From JACDAN01 sp963802375 (GTDB taxonomy: Bacteria; Actinomycetota; Thermoleophilia; Gaiellales; Gaiellaceae): 64,000 bases of DNA. Position 1 is the stretch's first letter. Each line of letters opens with the position of its first letter. The position numbers and the translations under genes were made by a program. Below the pieces are notes generated by a model, which worked only from the letters and a program-made list of their open reading frames with translations, ran no database searches and was not told where the DNA came from. Of the stretch, positions 57,061 to 64,000 are shown one piece after another. The stretch lies in the NCBI GenBank assembly GCA_963802375.1, contig CAWDIJ010000010.1, positions 248,001-312,000 of the forward strand, read 5' to 3'.

Positions 57061-57086
57061 GAGGGGCGGGCGGAAGCCCGCCCCTC
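57061..57086 (+). terminator. Hairpin between binding protein and ATPase genes
   Basis: GAGGGGCGGGC (57061-57071), loop GGAA, GCCCGCCCCTC (57076-57086), then GTCTTCT. An 11-bp perfect stem; a partial terminator is likely. Confidence 0.7.
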
Positions 57087-57116
57087 GTCTTCTGCGCCTC
57101 CATAGAATCGCCCGCA

Positions 57117-58673
57117 ATGGGCGACGCACGAGTCGACCAAGCTGCGGCTCCTATTCTCGAGTTGCGCGGGATCACGAAGCGGTTCCCGGGCGTGCTCGCG
57201 AACGACCACGTCGACTTCGACCTCCTCCCGAGTGAGGTGCACGCGCTGCTCGGCGAGAACGGCGCCGGCAAGTCGACGCTGATGAACATCCTCTACGGGC
57301 TCTACCACCCCGACGAGGGCGAGATCCTGATCAAGGGGCAGCGGGTGACGATCGACTCGCCGAAGGCCGCGATCGAGCACGGAATCGGGATGGTCCACCA
57401 GCACTTCATGCTGATCCCGGTCATGACAGTGGCCGAGAACATCGTCCTCGCCACCGAGCCGCGCAAGGGCGGCGTCCTGCTGGACTACGACGCCGCGATC
57501 CAGAGGGTGCGCGACCTCGCGTCGACCTTCAACTTCGCGATCGAGCCCGATGCCAAGGTGGAGAGCATCACCGTCGGCCAGCAGCAGCGCGTGGAGATCC
57601 TCAAGGCCCTCTACCGCGGAGCAGAGATCCTCATCCTCGACGAGCCGACCGCCGTGCTGACGCCGCAGGAGGCGGACGAGCTCTTCGGCATCCTCAGGAC
57701 GCTCCAGCGCGAGGGCATGTCGATCATCTTCATCAGCCACAAGCTGCGGGAGGTGCTGGAGATCGCCGAGCGGATCACCGTCCTCCGCCGCGGCAAGGAG
57801 ATCGACACCGTGCCCCGCGAGGGCGCGACGCAGGACACGCTCGCGAAGCTCATGGTCGGCCGCGAGGTCCTTCTGCGGGTCGACAAGACGCCTGCGCAGC
57901 CCGCCGACCCAGTCCTGGAGGTGGAGGACCTCTCGGTGCTCGACGACCGTGGGCTCGAGGCGGTCCGGGGCGTCACCCTCGAGGTCCGGGCCGGCGAGAT
58001 CGTCGGCATCGCCGGCGTGGACGGAAACGGCCAGACCGAGCTCATCGACGCGCTCACGGGCCTCCGCCACCCCCAGGGCGGGCGCGTGGCCGTGGACGGC
58101 CAAGACCTCACGAACGCGAACGCGGATCACCATCTCGAGTCCGGGATGGGACACATCCCGGAGGATCGTCAACGCCGCGGGCTCGTCCTCGACTTCACCC
58201 TCGCGGAGAACCTCGCGCTCCACGACTACGACAAGGAGCCGTTCTCGCGCTTCGGGTGGCTCCGGCCGGGCAGGATCTTCACCTGGGCGCGCGGACTGCT
58301 GAAGGAGTTCGACGTTCGCGGCGGCAGCCCGCGGACGAGGGCGTCAGCACTCTCCGGCGGTAACCAGCAGAAGGTGGTGGTGGCCCGCGAGGTGACGCGC
58401 GACCCCCGCGTCCTGATCGCCGCGCAGCCGACTCGCGGCCTCGACGTCGGGGCGATCGAGTTCGTCCACCGGCGGCTGGTGGAGGAGCGGGACGAGGGCG
58501 GCCGCGCGGTCCTGCTGATCTCGCTCGAGATCGACGAGATTCTCTCGCTCTCCGACCGGATCCTGGTGATCTACGAGGGCCAGATCGTCGAGGAGTACGG
58601 GCCTGATGTCTCCGAGCAGGAGCTCGGCATCGCGATGACCGGCGGCACCCGCGAGAAGGAGGCCGTCGCCTGA
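57117..58673 (+). CDS. Nucleoside/sugar-type ABC transporter ATPase (double NBD)
   Basis: A 518-residue ATPase with two fused nucleotide-binding domains, as in BMP/sugar systems. NBD1: LLGENGAGKSTLMN, signature VGQQQRVEILKAL, ILDEPTAVL. NBD2: a degenerate Walker A (GVDGNGQTEL), signature LSGGNQQKVVVAREV, ending with IYEGQIVEEY. ATG lies eight bases after TAGAAT (57103-57108), so it may have its own leaderless transcript. The permease follows directly. Confidence 0.94.
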   Translation: MGDARVDQAAAPILELRGITKRFPGVLANDHVDFDLLPSEVHALLGENGAGKSTLMNILYGLYHPDEGEILIKGQRVTIDSPKAAIEHGIGMVHQHFMLIPVMTVAENIVLATEPRKGGVLLDYDAAIQRVRDLASTFNFAIEPDAKVESITVGQQQRVEILKALYRGAEILILDEPTAVLTPQEADELFGILRTLQREGMSIIFISHKLREVLEIAERITVLRRGKEIDTVPREGATQDTLAKLMVGREVLLRVDKTPAQPADPVLEVEDLSVLDDRGLEAVRGVTLEVRAGEIVGIAGVDGNGQTELIDALTGLRHPQGGRVAVDGQDLTNANADHHLESGMGHIPEDRQRRGLVLDFTLAENLALHDYDKEPFSRFGWLRPGRIFTWARGLLKEFDVRGGSPRTRASALSGGNQQKVVVAREVTRDPRVLIAAQPTRGLDVGAIEFVHRRLVEERDEGGRAVLLISLEIDEILSLSDRILVIYEGQIVEEYGPDVSEQELGIAMTGGTREKEAVA

Positions 58674-59952
58674 CCGTCACACCGGAGAACCAGCCGCGCC
58701 CGCCCGACCCGGAGCAGGGCGAGCCGACGACTCTTGCCGGCCGCCTGACGGTCTGGCACCGGGCGGGGGGCATCGTCACACCGCTCCTGACGACGCTCCT
58801 GGCGCTTACCGTCGCCGGGATCGTCGTCCGCCTGACGACGGGCGTCAGCCCCTTCCAGACGGGCCGGGCAATCCTGGACGGCAGCGGGCTGCCCTGGCTG
58901 ATCCCCGACAGCCTCATCGACATCCGCTCCGTCGCGAATACCTACGAGTTCTGGGACACCGAGGAGCTCGCCCGGAACAACGCGCAGGTCAACCTCCAGC
59001 AGACCCTTGTCATCATGACGACGCTGATCCTCACCGGCCTCGCCGTGGCCTTCGCCTTCCGCTGCGGCCTCTTCAACATCGGCGGCCAAGGACAGTTCTG
59101 GGTCGGCGCGATCGCCGCCGTCGCCGTGGGCGCGGAGATCACCGGGCTTGGACGCGGGATCCACGTGCCGCTCGCCTTGTTGTGCGCCGCCCTGGCCGGC
59201 GCAGTCTGGGCCGGGATCGCCGGGCTCTTACGGGCGACGGTCGGGCGCCCACGAGGTGATCACGACGATCATGCTCAACTGGATCGCCTACTGGGTCGGG
59301 AGCTACCTCTTCAGCCTCGGAGGGCCGCTCCAGAGCGACGTGAACGACCAGGTCCCGATCTCGAACGACATCCAGGAGTCGGCGAAGCTCCATATCTGGT
59401 GGCCCGACCCGGACAACATCCAGGGCCTCCACATCGGGTTCTTCATCGCGATCGCCGCCCTGATCGCGTTCTGGGTGATTCTGAACCGGACGACACTCGG
59501 CTACGAGGTCCGAGCCGTCGGGCTTCAACCCCGAGGCGGCGCGCTACGGCGGTATCTCGGTGTCGCGGAACTACTTCCTCGCGATGGCGATCTCCGGTAC
59601 CTTCGCCGGGCTTGCCGGGGCCATCGACATCCTCGGCTGGCAGTACCGGTACGGCCAGATCGACATCCAGCAGTCCGACATCGGCTTCGTCGGGATCGCC
59701 GTCGCACTGCTGGGGAGGAACACCTCGATCGGGATCTTCTTCTCGGCGCTGCTGTTCGGCGCCCTGCTGACCGGGTCGAACACGCGGAACCTGGCCCTGC
59801 CGATCGAGCCGGAGCTCGCCGGGAACATGACGCTGATCATCCAGGGCCTCGTCGTCCTCTTCGTCGCCGCCGACGTGCTGATCCTCTACCTGTGGCAGGC
59901 GAGGAAGAGGCTGAGGCTGCCCCAGCGAACCCCAAGGCCGGCTGAATCGTGA
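58670..59952 (+). pseudogene. ABC importer permease 1, two frameshifts
   Basis: Coding continues through three frames: from CTG 58670 (LTVTPENQPR) to about 59243, then HEVITTIMLNWIAYWVGSYLF to about 59520, then FNPEAARYGGISVSRNYFLAMAI to TGA 59950-59952. Each switch is explained by one extra G in a GTCGGGC context (59243-59245, 59520-59522). Corrected, it is a full BPD_transp_2 permease with the EAA-like loop GFNPEAARYGG. Sequencing error is likelier than decay since the rest is well preserved. CTG start overlaps the ATPase stop. Confidence 0.8.
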
Positions 59953-61199
59953 GCACGACGGTGCCTCGCACAAGGCCGACCCTGCTCGGGCCCCAGGCCT
60001 GGCTCGGGCCCGAGTCCCGAAACCGCCAGATCGCCGTCATCGGCGTGATCCTCGCGGCGCTGGGCGTCTGGCTCATGCTCCCGCCTCTCGGCGACAACGT
60101 GCGCGAACGGACGGATTCGTACGAGTTGATCCCGGTGTATCTCGGGCTCCTCGCACTCTTCGCCGGGCTGGCGGCGGTCCTGCGCGACGAAAGGAAGTGG
60201 GGCTGGGCCGCGATCATCTCCGGGCTGCTCGCGATCACGGTCGGGTTCGCGGCCGCACAAGGTTCGCTCGCCGACCACGAAGCCGTCTTCGTCTGGTCGA
60301 GCCTCTTCGCCGCCACCCTGCGCTGGGCGACACCGCTCACGTTCGCCGCGATCGGAGGGATGTTCTCCGAGCGCAGCGGCGTGGTGAACATCGCGCTCGA
60401 GGGGATGATGCTCTCCGGCGCCTTCTTCGGGATCTGGGGCGCGGACCGGTTCGGCAGCTGGCAGTGGGGGCTTGTCACTGCGATGGTCGCGGGCGGCCTG
60501 TTCGCGCTCATTCACGCGGTCTTCTCGATCCACCTCCGGGCCGACCAGATCGTGTCGGGGACCGCGATCAACTTCCTGGCGCTGGGAATCACCGGCTACC
60601 TGTACATCGACCTGTACGGTGCCGAAGGGACGCCTCCGGACGTGTCCGAGATCCCCGACGTCAATCTCGGGTTCATCGAGGACGTCTACTTCCTGGGGCC
60701 GATCTTCGGCCAGATGAACCTGATGATCTGGCTCGCACTCGCCACGGTGGTTCTCTCCTGGGTCGTCCTGTTCAAGACGCCGATCGGGCTGCGGATCCGT
60801 GCCGTCGGCGAGCACCCGCGTGCTGCGGACACCGTCGGAATCTCCGTCTACCTGGTGCGCTACTGCTGCGTGACCGTCTCGGGCATCCTGGCGGCTCTCG
60901 GCGGCGCCTACCTCTCGATCGGGTTCGTCGGCTCGTTCAACGAGAACATGACCGCCGGCAAAGGCTTCATCGCCCTCGCCGCGCTGATCTTCGGCATGTG
61001 GAAGCCGTTTGGCGCCTTCTTCGCGGCACTCCTGTTCGGGTTCTCCAGCGCGCTCGCGCGGTCGCTGCCCGAATACTCCGAGCAGGCCGCACTGCTCTTC
61101 GAGACCTTGCCGTACATCCTCACCCTGATCGCCGTCGCCGGCGTGATCGGACGCTCGATCCCGCCAGCAGCCATTGGCCGACCCTACAAAAAACAGTAA
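59949..61199 (+). CDS. ABC importer permease 2 (BPD_transp_2)
   Basis: A 416-residue membrane protein with about ten or more helices. The permease signature is TFAAIGGMFSERSGVVNIALEGMMLSGAF, the coupling loop IRAVGEHPRAADTVGISVYLVRY. Extra N-terminal helices (residues ~25-110) precede the standard domain. GTG overlaps the permease 1 stop (GTGA). Together with 56018-59952 it forms the importer. Confidence 0.92.
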   Translation: MSTTVPRTRPTLLGPQAWLGPESRNRQIAVIGVILAALGVWLMLPPLGDNVRERTDSYELIPVYLGLLALFAGLAAVLRDERKWGWAAIISGLLAITVGFAAAQGSLADHEAVFVWSSLFAATLRWATPLTFAAIGGMFSERSGVVNIALEGMMLSGAFFGIWGADRFGSWQWGLVTAMVAGGLFALIHAVFSIHLRADQIVSGTAINFLALGITGYLYIDLYGAEGTPPDVSEIPDVNLGFIEDVYFLGPIFGQMNLMIWLALATVVLSWVVLFKTPIGLRIRAVGEHPRAADTVGISVYLVRYCCVTVSGILAALGGAYLSIGFVGSFNENMTAGKGFIALAALIFGMWKPFGAFFAALLFGFSSALARSLPEYSEQAALLFETLPYILTLIAVAGVIGRSIPPAAIGRPYKKQ

Positions 61200-61536
61200 C
61201 GAGAAGCGGCCAACGAGCTGGAGCGCGGTCTTCTCCGTGCCGTTCGGCCTGGCCGGAGCCGTAGCGATCCCCGCGGCCGTCGTCGCGGCGGAGCTCTACG
61301 ACGTCTTCACGCTGCTCGAGTCGGCGGTCTCGATCCCCCCGGCCTTCGTCCTCTCCGTGATCGCCGTCGTCCTGGGCCGGCGCGGGCGGCGCCAGGTGGA
61401 GCGGACACTGGGGAGGACGCGCGGAAAGACACTTGCGGCGATCGGCCGGATCCTGGGCTACTTCGGCCTGTATCTGGCCGTGACGGCCGGGATCTCCGTT
61501 GCCACGTACTACGTGTTACGGGAATTCGCGGCCTAA
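61174..61536 (+). CDS. Small membrane protein, DUF4190-like
   Basis: A 120-residue protein with three hydrophobic segments (about 20-40, 51-68, 92-115) around a basic loop (GRRGRRQVERTLGRTRGK). The pattern of two helices round an Arg-rich loop recalls DUF4190. TTG start inside permease 2. Function unknown; perhaps accessory. Confidence 0.65.
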   Translation: MADPTKNSNEKRPTSWSAVFSVPFGLAGAVAIPAAVVAAELYDVFTLLESAVSIPPAFVLSVIAVVLGRRGRRQVERTLGRTRGKTLAAIGRILGYFGLYLAVTAGISVATYYVLREFAA

Positions 61537-61548
61537 GGCGAAGCCACC

Positions 61549-61596
61549 GGCCACGCCGGCAGAGCCGGCATGGCCTCGCGGCGCCGACCAGTCGGC
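61549..61596. terminator. Tandem hairpins after the importer operon
   Basis: GGCCACGCCGGC-AGA-GCCGGCATGGCC (61549-61575, one G-U pair) then GCCGAC-CA-GTCGGC (61583-61596). They separate the importer unit from the RodZ-like gene, whose -10 TACAAT lies at 61608-61613. Confidence 0.55.
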
Positions 61597-61625
61597 ACCT
61601 AAGCGCCTACAATCGAGCGGCCGCC

Positions 61626-62375
61626 GTGTTCGAGATCGGTAACAGTCTCCGCGAGGCGCGCCTGCGCCAGGGCCTCGAATTCCCCGAGGCGGAACAGGCG
61701 ACCAAGGTTCGCGGGAAGTACCTGCGCGCGCTGGAGGACGAGCAGTTCGACATCCTCCCGGGCCAGACGTACGTCAAGGGGTTCCTCAGGACCTACGCGG
61801 AATACCTCGGCCTCGACGGACAGCTCTACGTCGACGAGTACAACTCGCGTTACATCCCGGGGGACGAAGAGACGCCGCTCCGGGCACAAAACAAGTCCAC
61901 GGTCGGCCGGAATCCGCGCGTGGAGTCGGGCGTCGTGCTCATCGCGCTCGCGGCGATCGGGATCCTGACCGCGCTCGTCGTCCTCGCTTGGCGGTTCGGC
62001 AGCGACCCCCCGGAGACGGCGATCATGGACTTCTCGTCGCAGCCGCCCGCCGAGACGCGCGCGAAGGAGCCCGCGAAGAGGCCGGCCCGTCCAGTCGCAC
62101 CGATCGCACGCCTGACGATCACCGGCGCGCTCGGCGACTCGTGGGTCGAGGTGCATGCGCGCTCCGCCGCGGGCCCCGAGCTGTACCGCGGGACGCTGGA
62201 GGCGGGGTCGACGATCCGGTTCGTGCGGCACCGGCGGTTGCACGTCGTCATGGGCCGGCCCGGGAACCTTCGCTTCCGCGTGAACGGCCGCATCAGGGAA
62301 GTGCCCGACCGCGGCAGCGGCACGACGGTCGTCATCACCGCGCGCCGCCTGATCCCGGTTCGTTCCGCGGCTTGA
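61626..62375 (+). CDS. RodZ-like helix-turn-helix membrane protein (DUF4115)
   Basis: A 249-residue protein: N-terminal Cro/HipB-like HTH_25 domain (IGNSLREARLRQGLEFPEAEQATKVRGKYLRALE, then LPGQTYVKGFLRTYAEYLGL), a transmembrane helix (about 102-120) and an extracytoplasmic beta domain (LTITGALGDSWVEV). This is the RodZ/YmfM architecture, linking MreB-type cytoskeleton to the wall. cinA follows, as ymfM-cinA neighbourhoods in Gram-positives. Confidence 0.9.
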   Translation: MFEIGNSLREARLRQGLEFPEAEQATKVRGKYLRALEDEQFDILPGQTYVKGFLRTYAEYLGLDGQLYVDEYNSRYIPGDEETPLRAQNKSTVGRNPRVESGVVLIALAAIGILTALVVLAWRFGSDPPETAIMDFSSQPPAETRAKEPAKRPARPVAPIARLTITGALGDSWVEVHARSAAGPELYRGTLEAGSTIRFVRHRRLHVVMGRPGNLRFRVNGRIREVPDRGSGTTVVITARRLIPVRSAA

Positions 62376-62379
62376 TGAA

Positions 62380-62539
62380 GACCTCGATCCAGCAGAGGCC
62401 TGAGCCGTCAGGCCGCGCTGCTCGGCGCCAGGCGTCGTCCTCAGCCGCGTCCATATCTGTTGATATGCACGCGGCCTGCGTCCGGGCCTGGCATCCGAGC
62501 ATCGCACCCTGGCGACGAGTCCTACACTGAACCGAGGTC
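62380..62539. repeat. ~160-bp folded intergenic element, copy B
   Basis: Core 62400-62519 aligned without gaps to copy A. Terminal arms GACCTCGATCCAG (62380-62392) and CTGAACCGAGGTC (62527-62539) pair with G-U substitutions; they differ in sequence from copy A's arms yet remain self-complementary. Central hairpin CATATCTGTTGATATG. The right arm contains the apparent CTG start of cinA. Confidence 0.82.
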
Positions 62540-63807
62540 TCCGGCCTACGGCCGTTGTCCTAGTCACAGGCAGCGAGCTCGTCCGCGGAGGACGCACGGA
62601 CGAGAACGGGCCCTTCCTGGCGCGGGAGCTGAGCACGCGCGGAATCGAGCCCGAGCGTGTCCTCGTCGTCGGGGACCGGCCTGACGCGCTCGAGGAGGCA
62701 TTTCGGGAGTCGCTCGACGCCGGCCTCGTCGTCACCTCCGGCGGGCTCGGACCGACGCACGACGACCGGACGGTCGAGACGCTCGCGCACGTCGCCGGCC
62801 GCGCGCTGGTAGTCGATGCGGCGCTGGAGGAGGAGATCGCGGTGGTCGTCCGCGGGCTGTCGGAGCGGTTTCGGCGTCCCTACGAGGAGTTCGAGTCCGG
62901 CGTGCGCAAGCAGGCAACGGTCCCCGAAGGCGCCGAGTCACTGGGACTCGCGGGGACCGCTCCGGGGCTGGTGCTCGAGGTGGGCTCCACGGTCGTCGTC
63001 GTGCTGCCGGGGCCGCCGGGCGAGCTCCAGCGGCTCTGGGCACGCGCGCTCGAGACCGCGCCCGTCCAGCGCGTCCTCGAAGCGGCGAGCCGGCCCGGTC
63101 ACCGCGTGCTCCGGTTCTTCGGGCTGCCGGAATCGGCCGTGGCCCGGGTCGTCGAGCGGGCCGGGGGAGAGGGCGATGGCGTGGAGATCACGATCTGCGC
63201 GCACGACCTGGAGGTTCAGGTCGATCTCGTCGTCCAGCCTGGGGCCGAGGAGCGCGCCGAGCTCCTCGAGCGAGCGCTCGCCGAGGAGCTTCCGCACGCG
63301 CTGTTCGCCCAGGACGAGCGTCCGGTCGAGGAGCTCGTGCTCGACCTGGCGCGCGAGCAGGGCTTCACGATCGGTGCGGCGGAGAGCTGCACCGGCGGGC
63401 TCGTGGCCGCGCGGCTGACATCCGTCCCCGGCTCGAGCGATGCTTTCTCCGGCGGCGTGGTGCCCTACGACAACCGCCTCAAGGTCGAGCTGCTCGGGGT
63501 TCCGGAGGACACCCTGAACCGGTACGGCGCCGTGTCCGCCGAGACGGCTGAGGCCATGGCGCAAGGCGCGCGGAGTGCGCTGGCCGCCGACGTCGGTGTG
63601 TCGGTGACCGGCGTGGCGGGCCCGGGCGGAGGGACGCCGGAGAAGCCTGTCGGGCTCGTCTATCTCCACGCGTCGACGCCGAGGGCAGAGGAGTCGATGG
63701 AGCTGCGCCTTCCCGGTGACCGGGCTGCGGTGCGGCGCCGTGCCGCCGCGTCCGCGCTCCACCTGCTGCGGCGCGTTCTGGCACAGAGCCGGCATACACA
63801 CGCGTGA
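62527..63807 (+). CDS. cinA: CinA family protein (MoCF domain plus PncC-type amidohydrolase)
   Basis: A 426-residue CinA. N-terminal MoCF-like domain: VVLVTGSELVRGGRTDENGPFLARELSTRG, VVTSGGLGPTHDDRT, VVVLPGPPGELQ; C-terminal NMN deamidase domain: IGAAESCTGGLVAARLTSVPGSS, GAVSAETAEAMAQGA, SVTGVAGPGGGTPEKPVGLVY. No ATG/GTG/TTG is available upstream of 62842, which would remove the first 105 residues, so CTG 62527 is proposed. Overlaps thpR by four bases. Confidence 0.92.
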   Translation: MNRGLRPTAVVLVTGSELVRGGRTDENGPFLARELSTRGIEPERVLVVGDRPDALEEAFRESLDAGLVVTSGGLGPTHDDRTVETLAHVAGRALVVDAALEEEIAVVVRGLSERFRRPYEEFESGVRKQATVPEGAESLGLAGTAPGLVLEVGSTVVVVLPGPPGELQRLWARALETAPVQRVLEAASRPGHRVLRFFGLPESAVARVVERAGGEGDGVEITICAHDLEVQVDLVVQPGAEERAELLERALAEELPHALFAQDERPVEELVLDLAREQGFTIGAAESCTGGLVAARLTSVPGSSDAFSGGVVPYDNRLKVELLGVPEDTLNRYGAVSAETAEAMAQGARSALAADVGVSVTGVAGPGGGTPEKPVGLVYLHASTPRAEESMELRLPGDRAAVRRRAAASALHLLRRVLAQSRHTHA

Positions 63808-64000
63808 CCTCGACGGGTAGCGTCGGGGGTCGTGAGCGCCTTCGTCTCTTCTGCGCCCTCAGGCTTCCCGACTCCACCCTCGACCGGTTGGAGGCGTGGC
63901 AGTCCGAGCACCTCCGTGAGGGGAGGGTCGTCCCGCGCGAGCAGCTCCACGTCACGCTCGCGTTTCTCGGCTCGAGACCGGCCCCCGAGCTCCCGGCCGT
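63804..64000 (+). CDS. thpR: RNA 2',3'-cyclic phosphodiesterase / 2'-5' RNA ligase, partial
   Basis: Cut by the window end: 65 codons are present. RLRLFCALRLPDSTLDRLEAW then QLHVTLAFLGSRP, the first H-x-T motif of the 2H phosphoesterase family. GTG overlaps the cinA TGA (GTGA). The second H-x-T would lie beyond the window. cinA-thpR order is typical of actinobacteria. Confidence 0.85.
   Translation, partial: MTSTGSVGGRERLRLFCALRLPDSTLDRLEAWQSEHLREGRVVPREQLHVTLAFLGSRPAPELPA

Overview
This is a GC-rich, densely coding bacterial chromosome segment. Several features point to an actinobacterium, probably a deep-branching one such as Thermoleophilia: an actinobacterial-type integration host factor upstream of gmk-rpoZ-coaBC, a Gram-positive type LexA box, a PyrR-type pyr operon, RNase J, many GTG/TTG starts, and start codons sitting 6-9 bases after a -10 hexamer (leaderless transcripts). 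No rRNA or tRNA gene was seen, so the class assignment is inference.

Layout. 1-1.2 kb: a small secreted protein, a DUF2007 protein and a degraded ORF. 1.2-10.6 kb: an ion channel; an enolase-superfamily epimerase with a DUF1611 protein (a pair resembling the DgcA/DgcN D-glutamate route); a secreted glycoside-hydrolase-like protein; two M29 aminopeptidases; a phosphodiesterase; an SOS-controlled LysM protein; RNase Z; a second DUF2007 protein; a methyltransferase. 11.2-20.0 kb: the complete UMP operon pyrR-pyrB-pyrC-carA-carB-pyrK-pyrD with a PyrR-like leader hairpin. 20.0-22.4 kb: mihF-gmk-rpoZ-coaBC. 22.4-27.0 kb: MoxR-DUF58-transglutaminase. 27-29.3 kb: TPR, small ORF, dtd, Nudix, EamA. 29.3-37.3 kb: rimP-nusA-ylxR-infB-DUF503-rbfA-DHH-truB-ribF. 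38.6-41.5 kb: rpsO-pnp with a structured leader. 41.5-44.6 kb: a response regulator and a frameshifted surface protein. 44.6-53 kb: M16 peptidase-dapB-macro domain, a MerB-like gene with an in-frame TGA, dapA-rnj, ribokinase and nucleoside hydrolase. 53-61.5 kb: a secreted protein, ftsK, and a BMP-type ABC importer (binding protein, ATPase, two permeases, one frameshifted). 61.6-64 kb: a RodZ-like protein, cinA and a truncated thpR.

The most striking item is the alkylmercury-lyase-like gene at 47114-47776. Its reading frame is interrupted once by TGA, exactly where MerB carries a catalytic cysteine. A compact hairpin with a GGUC apical loop follows at a distance suitable for a bacterial SECIS, so I propose a selenocysteine-containing MerB-like protein.

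Three families of short non-coding elements recur at gene junctions: a 160-bp element flanked by CTAG (2 copies), a ~160-bp folded element (3 copies, two inside the pyr operon), and a ~70-bp element bounded by GTAACAnnnTGTTAC palindromes (2 copies plus a solitary palindrome). Several genes have no usable ATG/GTG/TTG and appear to begin with CTG.
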